NCBI GenBank assembly: GCA_012517375.1
Contig: JAAYVC010000028.1
Location: 1 to 47,518, forward strand
DNA length: 47,518 nt
Reading direction: 5' to 3'
Source: a bacterium
GTDB taxonomy: Bacteria > Hydrothermota > Tepidihabitantia > B3-TA06
Under the pieces are notes generated by a model that was given only the letters and a program-made list of their open reading frames with translations, had not been told where the DNA came from and searched no databases. Shown one piece after another: positions 1 through 8,040 of this stretch. Made by a program: the position numbers and the translations under genes. Every line of letters begins with the position of its first letter. Positions within the stretch are counted from its first letter, which is position 1.

Positions 1-39
1 GTTCGTGACGCTTTTCATCAAACGGGACTCCATTTCTCG

Positions 40-301
40 AATCCTGACTAACCATCACAGAAATTTTGTCCAGCTTTTGTCTGTCTTTTGACCACCTTTT
101 GTCCATCTTCTGACCAGCTTTTTTTGCCCCGCAACATGAGATGGCGAACGGAGGAAGCAATCTACTTCGTAGCTTTGCGGGGACCCCGAAGTAACATCTC
201 TTACTCGCCGAAGCTGTAGGCTTCCAGCCGCTACTTTTGGGGAGTATTTGACCGTGATTCCTGACCGCAAAGAGTTAAATCTGACTTGGTTCGGGGTCCC
301 C
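40..301. repeat. Mosaic intergenic repeat region, copy 1
   Basis: No gene is supported in the first 482 bases. Three blocks recur near 40.7 kb: 40-67 (begins AATCCTGACTAACCATC) matches 40641-40668 with two differences; 98-122 (TTTGTCCATCTT, then TGACCAGC) matches 40806-40830 with one; and 250-269 (GACCGTGATTCCTGACCGCA) matches 40831-40850 with one. In the second copy the last two blocks are contiguous; here about 127 nt separates them. A perfect 12-bp inverted repeat, GGGGACCCCGAA at 179-190 and TTCGGGGTCCCC at 290-301, brackets much of the insert. A weak 87-codon reading frame on the minus strand is made of repeat sequence and is not called. Confidence 0.6.
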
Positions 302-444
302 AACGGGGTGCGCAGCAACCTGTTGGGGTGTGTGATTCCTGACCTCCCTTTGGCATACGATTTGAATGATTCATGCCACGTAATGAGGGCATTACCGGAA
401 GGGGCAAATAATAAGTAACATCTAATCTAAGACATACAATGCAG

Positions 445-473
445 TTGACAGAGGAGTAATATGGGCATAAAAT
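445..473 (+). promoter_or_regulatory. Sigma70-type promoter for tRNA-Leu and rnc
   Basis: TTGACA at 445-450, a 17-nt spacer and TAAAAT at 468-473. Transcription would start near 480, about 3 nt before the tRNA. With no other promoter visible before rnc, this signal probably drives the tRNA and the downstream rnc and prsW-like genes together. Confidence 0.75.
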
Positions 474-482
474 CTGTCTTTA

Positions 483-567
483 GCCGGGATGGTGAAATTG
501 GCAGACACAAGGGACTTAAAATCCCTCGGGGCTTTGCCCCGTGCCGGTTCGAGTCCGGCTCCCGGCA
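483..567 (+). tRNA. tRNA-Leu (anticodon UAA)
   Basis: This is an 85-nt class II tRNA. The acceptor arms gccggga (483-489) and tcccggc (560-566) pair perfectly over 7 bp, with discriminator A at 567. The D arm contains ggtgaaattggcagaca. The anticodon stem AGGGA/TCCCT encloses the loop CTTAAAA, giving anticodon UAA. A long variable arm (cgggg, cttt loop, gcccc) and the T-loop core GGTTCGAGTCC confirm tRNA-Leu. CCA is not encoded: the next bases are TTG. The rnc start codon follows at once. Confidence 0.97.
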
Positions 568-569
568 TT

Positions 570-1235
570 GTGAAGAACTTTGCAAAAAAAATCAAAATCG
601 CCTTCAGGAAAAGAGAGCTGCTTGAACGCGCACTTACGCACCCGTCTTACGCTCACGAACAGATGGGCGACAAGCGTAAGTCTTACGAGAGACTTGAGTT
701 TCTGGGTGATGCCGTTTATGAAATGCTTTTACGAGAGTTCTTTTTCGAAGCAATGGATCATGCCGATGAAGGTATGCTCTCAAAACTTAAAAACCGCTAC
801 TCATCGGGTGAATTCATGGCGGAAATTGCTCGTAAGTTCGAGCTTGATTCAGTGTTGCGTCTTGGTCGCAGCGAGGAAACCAACGGTCGCCAGAAAGATT
901 CAATACTAGCCAATGCTTTTGAGGCTTTGTTCGGCGCTCTGTATCTGGACAGGGGATTGAAGTACTGCCGCAGATTCTTCAGGACTCAGGTTTCACCGTA
1001 TATAGATCTTTCGATAATACCTTTTGACGCAAAATCTAGATTGAATATCAGACTTTCAGGGCGCAGGTGCGAGTATAAAGTCCTGCATAAAGATGGCGAG
1101 GATCATTGCCCCCATTTCAGAGTCGGGTTGTTCGTAGACGGTGAACTTGTTTCGACAGGCGAGGCTGGGAGCAAAAAGAAAGCCGAGATTATTGCCGCTG
1201 AACTGTTTCTTGAATCATCGAAAGCGGGACAATGA
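570..1235 (+). CDS. rnc: Ribonuclease III
   Basis: The product (221 aa) cuts double-stranded RNA in rRNA and mRNA processing. The N-terminal RNase III domain carries the signature ERLEFLGDAVYEMLL with its catalytic acidic residues. A C-terminal dsRNA-binding domain follows, ending GSKKKAEIIAAELFLE. The frame stays open upstream to an ATG at 489, but that stretch is the tRNA-Leu. The first start outside the tRNA is GTG at 570, giving VKNFAKKIKIAFRKRELLE, which fits the usual RNase III N-terminus. There is no Shine-Dalgarno: only two bases separate the tRNA end from the GTG. The gene ends in an ATGA overlap with the next one. Confidence 0.95.
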   Translation: MKNFAKKIKIAFRKRELLERALTHPSYAHEQMGDKRKSYERLEFLGDAVYEMLLREFFFEAMDHADEGMLSKLKNRYSSGEFMAEIARKFELDSVLRLGRSEETNGRQKDSILANAFEALFGALYLDRGLKYCRRFFRTQVSPYIDLSIIPFDAKSRLNIRLSGRRCEYKVLHKDGEDHCPHFRVGLFVDGELVSTGEAGSKKKAEIIAAELFLESSKAGQ

Positions 1236-2209
1236 GTTATCTTACGCTAGCCCTCGGTCCTGTAGTTGCCATTTTTTTCTTCTTCCGGATAAAAGACCGT
1301 TACGATAAAGAACCATTCCGCAGGCTGATACTTACTGCAGGGATAGGAGCTCTTTCAGCCATACCTGTAGTTATTGTGGAGATGCTTTGGGGACATACGC
1401 TTTTGGATGCGTCTTCATTGAGTATTCAGGAACTTTCTTTTATGGCATTCGTGGAGATAGGGATAACCGAAGAGTTCTTCAAAGCGGTTGCATTTTTCTC
1501 AACAGCCTACTGGTCGAAGCACATGAATGAACCTTACGATGGTCTGATATATTCGGTATCGGCTGCATTGGGGTTTGCTGCAGTAGAAAACGTACTCTAC
1601 GTTATATCGGGCGGGATACTTACAGCAGTCGTTCGTGCAATAACAGCGGTTCCCGCTCACGCAATGTTCGGCACATTCATAGGATACTTCGCAGGAAGAG
1701 CAAAGTTCTCAAAGCATCCGGCATTAAAGCCTATTCTCATTCTCTTCGGATTTACAATATCCGTATTCGCTCACGGACTTTACGATCTTATCGCTTTGTG
1801 GCCTGAGCCTCTGACATGGCTCTGGCTTATCCCATTACTTGGCGCGATGGTAGTTGTCTCTCTCTTACTCATCCGTGATGCAAGAAAACGTTCGCCTTTC
1901 AGACCTGCAGTTGACGCCGATAACAAATACACCGGCTATACTGTATCAGGCGAGCCTCTTTCCCCTGAAATGATAGCGAAACTCGAGAAAGAAGCAAGAA
2001 AGCATGAACGTCATTCCCAGTTGATTTCACCGGTTGTTAAGGATGTTTCACGACCGGATGAAGCATCTGATGTCATCCAAGAACAGGCAAAAAACCAGCT
2101 TACGAATCCTGAAGAATCTCAAATAATCCCCCCCCAGGAAAGCGAATCGGGTGAAGATAATTCAAAAGGAAAAAAACCATATTTTCTTGACGACTATTTC
2201 AAGAATTAA
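1232..2209 (+). CDS. PrsW-family intramembrane protease
   Basis: This 325-aa multi-pass membrane protein belongs to the PrsW/CPBP-like group of putative glutamic intramembrane proteases. Family motifs visible are EEFFK (E80, E81, K84), a second segment with ENVLYV near residue 118, and membrane-embedded His in AHAMFGTFIGY and FAHGLYDL. PrsW in Bacillus cleaves an anti-sigma factor at site 1; the substrate here is unknown. After the last membrane helix (about residue 215) there is a charged, Glu/Lys-rich cytoplasmic tail of roughly 110 residues. It overlaps rnc by 4 nt (ATGA), so translation is probably coupled. Confidence 0.85.
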   Translation: MSYLTLALGPVVAIFFFFRIKDRYDKEPFRRLILTAGIGALSAIPVVIVEMLWGHTLLDASSLSIQELSFMAFVEIGITEEFFKAVAFFSTAYWSKHMNEPYDGLIYSVSAALGFAAVENVLYVISGGILTAVVRAITAVPAHAMFGTFIGYFAGRAKFSKHPALKPILILFGFTISVFAHGLYDLIALWPEPLTWLWLIPLLGAMVVVSLLLIRDARKRSPFRPAVDADNKYTGYTVSGEPLSPEMIAKLEKEARKHERHSQLISPVVKDVSRPDEASDVIQEQAKNQLTNPEESQIIPPQESESGEDNSKGKKPYFLDDYFKN

Positions 2210-2218
2210 GTCTTTGCA

Positions 2219-2659
2219 ATGTCTGACCTTCTCCTCCCGCTTTTGAAACTTGGAGCCGCGCTCGTCTTAAGCGCGGCGGTCGGTTTGGAAAGATTACTTT
2301 CTGAAAAGCCGGCAGGCATGCGTACTCATATTCTCGTAGGGTTCGGTTCTGCCTTGTTCATGATAGTTGCAGATTTAGGAGGACTGGATGCAGGCCGGGT
2401 TGCCGCAGGACTCATCACAGGTATTGGTTTTCTTGGTGCAGGAACAATAATACAGGAAAGAGGAACCGTTCATGGGCTTACAACAGCGGCTTCGATTTGG
2501 GCGGTTGCCGGGATAGGAATTGCTGTATCCAGGGGACTCTGGCTGCTATCCCTTTTTGCTACGCTAGGGATAATTGCAGTACTTTGGGGCCTTCATTTTA
2601 TCGAAGATGTCATAGAAAGATCGAAAAAGAAATCGAGGATTTCAAAGAATACAAAATAA
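2219..2659 (+). CDS. MgtC/SapB-family membrane protein
   Basis: A 146-aa protein matching the short membrane domain of the MgtC family. It shows an N-terminal helix with GLERLLSEKPAGMRTHILV, the typical conserved R-T-H region, then GIGFLGAGTII and HGLTTAASIWAVAGIG, both family hallmarks. Members are linked to growth at low magnesium and to acid tolerance. The C-terminal ACT-like domain of full-length MgtC is absent. It starts 9 nt after the PrsW-like gene and is likely in the same transcript. Confidence 0.85.
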   Translation: MSDLLLPLLKLGAALVLSAAVGLERLLSEKPAGMRTHILVGFGSALFMIVADLGGLDAGRVAAGLITGIGFLGAGTIIQERGTVHGLTTAASIWAVAGIGIAVSRGLWLLSLFATLGIIAVLWGLHFIEDVIERSKKKSRISKNTK

Positions 2660-2693
2660 ATAACATCTTTGGCGGCAATCTAATTACTATTAG

Positions 2694-2721
2694 TTGACAA
2701 AGGCATCTTCATCCTTAATAT
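2694..2721 (+). promoter_or_regulatory. Promoter for diguanylate cyclase gene
   Basis: TTGACA at 2694-2699, a 16-nt spacer and TAATAT at 2716-2721. The predicted transcription start falls at about 2728, which is the first base of the GTG start codon, so a leaderless transcript is possible. Confidence 0.55.
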
Positions 2722-2727
2722 TGCGGA

Positions 2728-4071
2728 GTGAGTTTGAAAATCAAGCTGCCGCTGGTTGTGACTTTCATTGTCATATTATGCACCTCCGGATTAGGGTACT
2801 TGCTTATTCGTCACGAACAGAATGTATTGCGGGAAGAGGTGCGTAGAAGGGGGGAGATACTGGCCAGGCAGTTGTCAGGTGTGGACAGGGTTGCGTTTTA
2901 CTACGTCGCAACCGAAATAAAGCGACTGAAGGCCGAGGATTCGACTTTTTTGTCTGAAATGAACCTTGAGGATTCGCTGGCTACTTCGCCTAAACTCTAC
3001 GATATGTCGCGTTCATTATTCACGTTCCTTGCGAAGGTTACCGATAGCGTTTTGGTTGTAGAAAAGGATACCTTGAAAACATGGGTGCAAGAAGCCGCCT
3101 TTTTCGACTGGGATGATTCCCTTGTCATCGCTCGGCCGGAAACCAGAAAAGTCGTCCTTAACGAACCAGGGGACGGATTTACATTTGTTTCGCCTATATT
3201 CGTCAGAGGCGATACGCTGGGGTTCGCTCAGGTCCGTATGGACCCAAGAGTTCTTGATAAAGCGATAGGAGACGCTTTAAGGACCATTCTGCCCGTTATC
3301 TGCGGAATATTAGCCATAAGTATTCTTCTTTCGTTTCTTTTGAGTTCGGTTTTTACATCCCCGATATCCAAGCTCAAGAATCAGGCGATTTCGTTATCCA
3401 AGGGTGATCTTGCCGCAAGGGTCAATGTCCGTTCTCGCGATGAACTCGGACTGCTTGGAAGAGTTTTTAATGACATGGCTAGAAACCTGCAGCTCAGCTA
3501 CGACGAACTGAAGGAAAAACTGATTGAAATCAAAAGGCTTTTCAAGATGGCTACAGAGGATGGTCTCACCGGTCTATATGTCAAGAGATACTTCCTTGAA
3601 CTTCTTTCCGTGGAACTCCGGCGTTCTATCCGTTATGACAGACCGCTTTCATTTCTCATGTGCGATATAGATCATTTCAAGAGAGTAAACGATACCTACG
3701 GTCATCCTTCAGGGGATGTGGTTTTGAGTTCTGTCGCGCGCAGGCTTGCAGCAGCTACGCGTGACGGCATCGACGCCATAGGCCGATACGGAGGCGAAGA
3801 GTTTGCCGTTATGCTTCCGGAGACGGATGAACAGGCCGCTCTGAGGGTTGCGGAAAGACTCCGGCACGCCGTTGAATCTGAATCTATTTCCCTGAAAGGC
3901 GTGGAGGGAGTCAGCGAATCTCAAATAACGATTACTATCTCAATCGGCGTTACGACGACAAGATATGAGATAAGTCTTGAAAAGCTTATTTCTGCGGCCG
4001 ATAAAGCGCTTTATCTGTCCAAGAAGAACGGCAGAAACCTCGCGACTGCATTTGCGGTGGAATCTTTATGA
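2728..4071 (+). CDS. Membrane-bound diguanylate cyclase (sensor-HAMP-GGDEF)
   Basis: The 447-aa product should make the second messenger c-di-GMP from GTP. Order: a membrane helix at about residues 7-27, a periplasmic sensor region to about 188, a second helix to about 212, a HAMP linker (ISKLKNQAISLSKGDLAARV), then a GGDEF domain from about 270. The active loop reads GGEEF near residue 356, and FLMCDIDHFKRVNDTYGH holds the metal- and GTP-binding residues. The inhibitory site is degenerate: the expected R-x-x-D reads D-G-I-D. Start is GTG 2728; TTG 2734, 5 nt after GGAG (2725-2728), is an alternative. The gene ends in an ATGA overlap with the next. Confidence 0.9.
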   Translation: MSLKIKLPLVVTFIVILCTSGLGYLLIRHEQNVLREEVRRRGEILARQLSGVDRVAFYYVATEIKRLKAEDSTFLSEMNLEDSLATSPKLYDMSRSLFTFLAKVTDSVLVVEKDTLKTWVQEAAFFDWDDSLVIARPETRKVVLNEPGDGFTFVSPIFVRGDTLGFAQVRMDPRVLDKAIGDALRTILPVICGILAISILLSFLLSSVFTSPISKLKNQAISLSKGDLAARVNVRSRDELGLLGRVFNDMARNLQLSYDELKEKLIEIKRLFKMATEDGLTGLYVKRYFLELLSVELRRSIRYDRPLSFLMCDIDHFKRVNDTYGHPSGDVVLSSVARRLAAATRDGIDAIGRYGGEEFAVMLPETDEQAALRVAERLRHAVESESISLKGVEGVSESQITITISIGVTTTRYEISLEKLISAADKALYLSKKNGRNLATAFAVESL

Positions 4072-5114
4072 ACGTCATTATCCAGATGATTTTATTTAGT
4101 TATCCTTTCGGGCTCTTCGGGGTAGGCCCTGCTTGCGGCTCAGATGCAGGTATGATGCTCGAAAAAGGAGTATTCGCTCTTGAGTATAATCCATCCGGGC
4201 TTGCATGGGTCGATTCAATAGAAGCGGGGGTAGCGGCTGAAGGACTCTTTGCATATAATCTCGTTGGTTTTTCTTATAACTACAGGGGATGGCCAGCTGC
4301 GGTTTCCGTACATCACAATACTCAAACGACCGGTTTCTCAATCGGCGCCGGAAATCTGAGGCTGCCTCTTGCCCTTGGTGCAGCGTTCGGGGCGTCCTTC
4401 GAGTCCGCGAATTCGGAATCCAATTACTCTCTTAGGGCAGGTCTTCAGTGGAGAGAGTATGTTGGATTAGCCCTCGGACCCCGATTGTGGCTTGCCCCAG
4501 ATACCGCTCATTTAAGCGGAATGATTCAAATAGGCGCATCCGTTCCGGTAGTCGAAGGGTTGAAGTTCCTTGCCGGGGCATCGGCCGAAGTAGCTCCGGT
4601 CGCTTTCAGAGCAGGGGGAGGACTTGCATACGACCCTTTTTTGTTCCTCAGAGTCGAAAGCGTTGTGGCAACAGACGGATGGGGGGCGGGAGTAGTCTTA
4701 AAAAGTGAAAACGACAGGGGTGGTGTATGGGTCAACAAAGGGTTTTCAGGTGAACCGTGGCGGTTCGGCATTTCCTATATCCGCGATGTACAATCACCAA
4801 AAGTGAAGGAAGTCGTTGTTTTCAGAAACTTACCTCAAAGGGTGGATACAGTCTACATCTCTAAAACAACGCCTGTGGTAAAGGATACATCGAAAGTTGT
4901 TTCTCCTGATGTCCGGAGAAGACAGGAACAGCTGATGGCTAAGGCCAACCGGTACTATGCCGAAGAGCGTTACGAAGAGGCTCTTGCGGTATGGAAAGAG
5001 GTAGTTCAACTCGATCCAGGTTCGGATTTGGGTGTAAGAGCAAGCGAGGATATAAAGGACGTAACGGCCCTTATCGAGACGTTGAATAAAATCCGCACTG
5101 GTAAACCCCAGTAA
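4068..5114 (+). CDS. PorV-like outer-membrane beta-barrel protein with C-terminal TPR
   Basis: This 348-aa protein has an N-terminal hydrophobic signal-like segment, then the pattern G-x-x-A-x-x-x-N-P-S-G-L-A-W typical of PorV/PorQ/UPF0164 outer-membrane proteins. Alternating Gly- and aromatic-rich strands follow to about residue 245. The last 70 residues change character and read as a tetratricopeptide-type helix pair (MAKANRYYAEERYEEALAVW, then VQLDPGS). PorV proteins act in type IX secretion in Bacteroidota, but no such genes are seen nearby, so only an outer-membrane location is inferred. It overlaps the cyclase gene by 4 nt. Confidence 0.65.
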   Translation: MNVIIQMILFSYPFGLFGVGPACGSDAGMMLEKGVFALEYNPSGLAWVDSIEAGVAAEGLFAYNLVGFSYNYRGWPAAVSVHHNTQTTGFSIGAGNLRLPLALGAAFGASFESANSESNYSLRAGLQWREYVGLALGPRLWLAPDTAHLSGMIQIGASVPVVEGLKFLAGASAEVAPVAFRAGGGLAYDPFLFLRVESVVATDGWGAGVVLKSENDRGGVWVNKGFSGEPWRFGISYIRDVQSPKVKEVVVFRNLPQRVDTVYISKTTPVVKDTSKVVSPDVRRRQEQLMAKANRYYAEERYEEALAVWKEVVQLDPGSDLGVRASEDIKDVTALIETLNKIRTGKPQ

Positions 5115-5171
5115 GCGTATCGTGGGCTTGATTTTACTGTGTTGCGTCGCTTGCGGGCCATGGTTTGCGGC

Positions 5172-5199
5172 TTGACACAAGCCTTAGTTCGCGTAGACT
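5172..5199 (+). promoter_or_regulatory. Possible promoter for thrS
   Basis: TTGACA at 5172-5177, a 16-nt spacer and TAGACT (4/6 match) at 5194-5199. The ATG of thrS lies 8 nt beyond the -10 box and has no Shine-Dalgarno, which suggests a 5' leader of only a few bases. Confidence 0.5.
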
Positions 5200-5207
5200 T
5201 ACGCCAC

Positions 5208-7103
5208 ATGGTCAAAATAACGCTTGAAGGCGTTGCTCATGACGTTGAAGACAGGATGCGTCTTCGCGATCTGGCCCCTGAAGGGGCTTTTGCCGCTATC
5301 CTTAACGGAGAGGCGGTGGAGTTATCCACTCGGGTTGAGGATGGAGCAAGTATAAAATGGGTTTCTTTTGAAGATGAAGAAGGCAGAAGGATATTCTGGC
5401 ATTCGACTTCTCATCTTATGGCTCATGCCGTAAAAAGGCTTTTCCCAAGGGTAAAACTAGGAATCGGACCCGCTATTGAAGAGGGATTTTATTACGATTT
5501 CGACGTAGAAAAGCCATTTACGGAAGATGATCTGAAACGAATCGAAAAGGAGATGCGCAGGCTGGCTGCAAGGAGCCTGCCTATCAGGAAAAAAGTGTTT
5601 CCAAAATCCAAGCTGGAACATTATTACCGGTTCTACGGCGAGGATTTAAAACTTGAATTACTTGATGAGATACCTGACAATGAATTAAGCATTTACGAAC
5701 AGGATGATTTTCTTGATTTGTGTCGCGGTCCGCATCTTGACGACACATCAAAGATAGCGGCATTCAAGCTTCTATCCGTGGCTGGGGCTTACTGGAGGGG
5801 CGATGAAAAGAACAGAATGCTGCAGCGGATTTACGGCATATCATTTCCCAAGGAGGAGGAGCTTGCCGCCTATATTGAAAGGATAGAAGAGGCCAAGGCG
5901 CGCGATCACAGAATCATAGGTCAGAAGCTGGATTTATACGATATAGTCGAGGAAGTCGGACCAGGACTGGTGTTGTGGAAACCTAAGGGAACTATACTCC
6001 GCCAGGAGATAGAGAAGTTCTGGACTTCGGAGCATTTGAAACGCGGCTACCAGCTTGTCACGACCCCCCATATCGCCAGAGCCGAACTGTGGAAGATATC
6101 AGGTCATTACTCATACTATAAAGAAAATATGTTTCTTACATCTATAGACGAACAAGAATATGTAATAAAGCCGATGAACTGTCCAGCCCAGATGATGCTC
6201 TACAAATCCGCCAAACACAGCTACAGGGAGCTTCCTATCCGCTATGCCGAACTCGGAACTGTCTACCGCAACGAACGTTCGGGTGTTCTTCACGGAATGC
6301 TTCGCGTCCGCGGACTCACGATAGATGATGCTCATATCTTCTGCACGCCTGAACAAGCGCCATCGGAAATCGAGGGAGTACTCAACCTCGCTCTTTTCAT
6401 GACCCGTGCATTCGGTTATAAAGATATCAAGGTGGAACTCTCGCTGTGGGATCCTGATAATCGCAACAAGTATGCGGGAACGCCTGACAAGTGGGAGCAT
6501 GCTCAGTCCATACTTGAAAAGGTACTTAAGGATAACAATATCTCATATAAAAAAATGACGGGTGAGGCCGCGTTCTACGGCCCTAAGATAGACATCAAGC
6601 TGCTGGATGCCTTGGGCAGACCTTGGCAGGCTTCGACCATTCAGTTCGACTTCAATCTGCCTGAGCGTTTCGGGTTGACATACGCAGGAGAGGATGGTAA
6701 GGAACACGAGGTTCGCGTGATCCATCGAGCCATTCTCGGTTCGCTTGAGCGATTCATAGGTGGGTTGATAGAATTCTATAAAGGCGAGTTTCCATTGTGG
6801 ATAGCCCCTTACCAGGCGGCGGTATTAACCGTAACGGATTCAGCCATGGAATATGCATCTTCGGTTGCTGCAGAATTGATTGATGAAGGGATAAGGGTTA
6901 TAACGGATTTTTCAAACGAGAAGATTGGCGCCAAAATAAGACGCCAGGAACTCGATAAGATTCCTTATATGATTATCGTTGGAGCCCGCGAGGCTCAGGA
7001 AGGCAGGGCTGCTCTAAGACGCCATCACGAAGGCGATATGGGCAGTTACTCCGTTGCCGAGATTATAAAACGTTTCAAAAAAGAAATAAAAGCGCGGAGG
7101 TGA
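5208..7103 (+). CDS. thrS: Threonine--tRNA ligase
   Basis: ThrRS (631 aa) charges tRNA-Thr. Order: TGS domain (1-60), editing/SAD domain with HSTSHLMAHAVKRL from about 65, class II catalytic core with MNCPAQMM, motif 2 around RNERSGVLHGMLRVRG, DDAHIF and VIHRAILGSLERF, then a C-terminal anticodon-binding domain. The Cys of MNCP and His of DDAHIF and VIHR are the zinc ligands known for the family. The frame stays open upstream to 5139, but the ATG at 5208 (MVKITLEGV) matches the normal TGS start. The stop codon overlaps the strong ribosome-binding site of infC. Confidence 0.97.
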   Translation: MVKITLEGVAHDVEDRMRLRDLAPEGAFAAILNGEAVELSTRVEDGASIKWVSFEDEEGRRIFWHSTSHLMAHAVKRLFPRVKLGIGPAIEEGFYYDFDVEKPFTEDDLKRIEKEMRRLAARSLPIRKKVFPKSKLEHYYRFYGEDLKLELLDEIPDNELSIYEQDDFLDLCRGPHLDDTSKIAAFKLLSVAGAYWRGDEKNRMLQRIYGISFPKEEELAAYIERIEEAKARDHRIIGQKLDLYDIVEEVGPGLVLWKPKGTILRQEIEKFWTSEHLKRGYQLVTTPHIARAELWKISGHYSYYKENMFLTSIDEQEYVIKPMNCPAQMMLYKSAKHSYRELPIRYAELGTVYRNERSGVLHGMLRVRGLTIDDAHIFCTPEQAPSEIEGVLNLALFMTRAFGYKDIKVELSLWDPDNRNKYAGTPDKWEHAQSILEKVLKDNNISYKKMTGEAAFYGPKIDIKLLDALGRPWQASTIQFDFNLPERFGLTYAGEDGKEHEVRVIHRAILGSLERFIGGLIEFYKGEFPLWIAPYQAAVLTVTDSAMEYASSVAAELIDEGIRVITDFSNEKIGAKIRRQELDKIPYMIIVGAREAQEGRAALRRHHEGDMGSYSVAEIIKRFKKEIKARR

Positions 7104-7109
7104 TAGATT
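7096..7109 (+). promoter_or_regulatory. Shine-Dalgarno and AUU initiation codon of infC
   Basis: GGAGGTGA at 7096-7103 is the best ribosome-binding site in the region and includes the thrS stop codon. It is 6 nt from an ATT codon at 7107 (from the end of GGAGG). No ATG, GTG or TTG lies at a suitable distance. Translation from the ATT restores the full IF-3 N-terminal domain. Confidence 0.85.
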
Positions 7110-7775
7110 CACAGACGCTTTGCCGGGCCTGCGCCCATTCCAAAACGCCGACATCGCATAAATCACGAAATAAGATCAGATTATGTTCGCGTCGTAGGCG
7201 TTGATAAAAAAATGATAGGTATCCTTCCTATAAAGGAAGCGATGCGTATGGCTGTTGCTCAAGGGTACGATCTTGTTGAAATCGCTCCGGAGGCTGATCC
7301 GCCCGTATGCAGGATTCTCGATTACGGAAAGTTTCTTTACGAAGAAAAAGCCAAACAGCAGACAGCAAAGAAGCACCAGCACACCGTAGCAGTTCGCCAG
7401 ATGAGGCTGACCTTGAAGATAAGCGAGCACGATTTCGACACTAAAGTCCGCAAGATGAAGGAATTCCTTGAGGCCAAGGACAGGGTGAAGCTGACGGTAA
7501 TTCTGCGCGGCCGTGAAGTTGTGCACAAGGATCGCGGATTGGAGATGATTGAAAAGATTAAAGCTAAACTTGCCGATATATCGGTCATGGAAGGAGAACC
7601 TACTATTGAAGGCACTACCAGGCAGTCATGGCAGGTGATGTTTCTTCCGAGCAGGAGTTCAGGCAAGTCAGGCTCGAGAAGGGAATCTAACGCATCAGAC
7701 AGCGAAGATGAAACGAGAGTCGATAATGCGGGAGATTACTCTGAGGCGAAGATGCCTCAAGAGGAAGAAAGTTAA
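7107..7775 (+). CDS. infC: Translation initiation factor IF-3 (AUU start)
   Basis: IF-3 (222 aa from the ATT) binds the 30S subunit and rejects non-canonical start codons. Downstream of the ATT the frame encodes RRHRINHEIRSDYVRVVGV and then GILPIKEAMRMA, matching the start of IF-3 elsewhere (RINEQIR type). The next region, DLVEIAPEADPPVCRILDYG, is the family signature. The first ATG (7212) would remove 35 residues of this conserved domain. An AUU start is the known autoregulatory feature of infC in E. coli; here it is inferred. The last 40 residues form a charged, low-complexity tail. It lies in the classic thrS-infC-rpmI-rplT-pheS order. Confidence 0.93.
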   Translation: MHRRFAGPAPIPKRRHRINHEIRSDYVRVVGVDKKMIGILPIKEAMRMAVAQGYDLVEIAPEADPPVCRILDYGKFLYEEKAKQQTAKKHQHTVAVRQMRLTLKISEHDFDTKVRKMKEFLEAKDRVKLTVILRGREVVHKDRGLEMIEKIKAKLADISVMEGEPTIEGTTRQSWQVMFLPSRSSGKSGSRRESNASDSEDETRVDNAGDYSEAKMPQEEES

Positions 7776-7800
7776 TATCATCTGTTAAGGAGAATGCAAG

Positions 7801-8037
7801 ATGCCGAAGTTGAAAACAAAGCGTGCATTAGCCAAAAGGGTTAAAGTTACCGGTACCGGAAAGATTAAACGATACAAATCCGGCCACAGCCACCTTTTGG
7901 AATGCAAGAGTACCCCGCGCAGGCGCGGTTTAAGGCAGCCTACAACCATAGAAGGCGTGAACGAAAAGAGGATGAAGAGGATGCTGCCTAATGTCGGGAA
8001 CACGAAAGTCAAAAAAGAAAAAGTACAAGGAGAATAA
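7801..8037 (+). CDS. rpmI: 50S ribosomal protein L35
   Basis: A 78-aa basic protein with the L35 signature MPKLKTKRALAKRVKVTGTG and the later HLLECKS region. It is slightly longer than the usual 64-66 residues because of a Lys-rich C-terminal extension (TKVKKEKVQGE). An AAGGAG lies 8 nt upstream of the ATG. It sits between infC and rplT as in most bacteria. Confidence 0.95.
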   Translation: MPKLKTKRALAKRVKVTGTGKIKRYKSGHSHLLECKSTPRRRGLRQPTTIEGVNEKRMKRMLPNVGNTKVKKEKVQGE

Positions 8038-8040
8038 ATA

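Noticed and set aside
489-569. N-terminal extension of rnc from ATG 489
   Set aside because: The 27 codons before GTG 570 are the tRNA-Leu read as protein, and RNase III alignments begin at the GTG.
5115-5207. T-box or other leader riboswitch before thrS
   Set aside because: The gap is only 93 nt, with a promoter in its last 36 nt, and no T-box sequence or terminator hairpin is present.
5139-5207. N-terminal extension of thrS to 5139
   Set aside because: The 23 extra residues do not match ThrRS and overlap the proposed promoter; ATG 5208 starts the TGS domain.
4830-5215. Minus-strand frames before thrS
   Set aside because: They lie over the TPR end of the PorV-like gene, lack family features and have no start signal.
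7212-7214. ATG 7212 as the infC start
   Set aside because: It removes 35 conserved residues and has no ribosome-binding site; the ATT at 7107 has a strong one.
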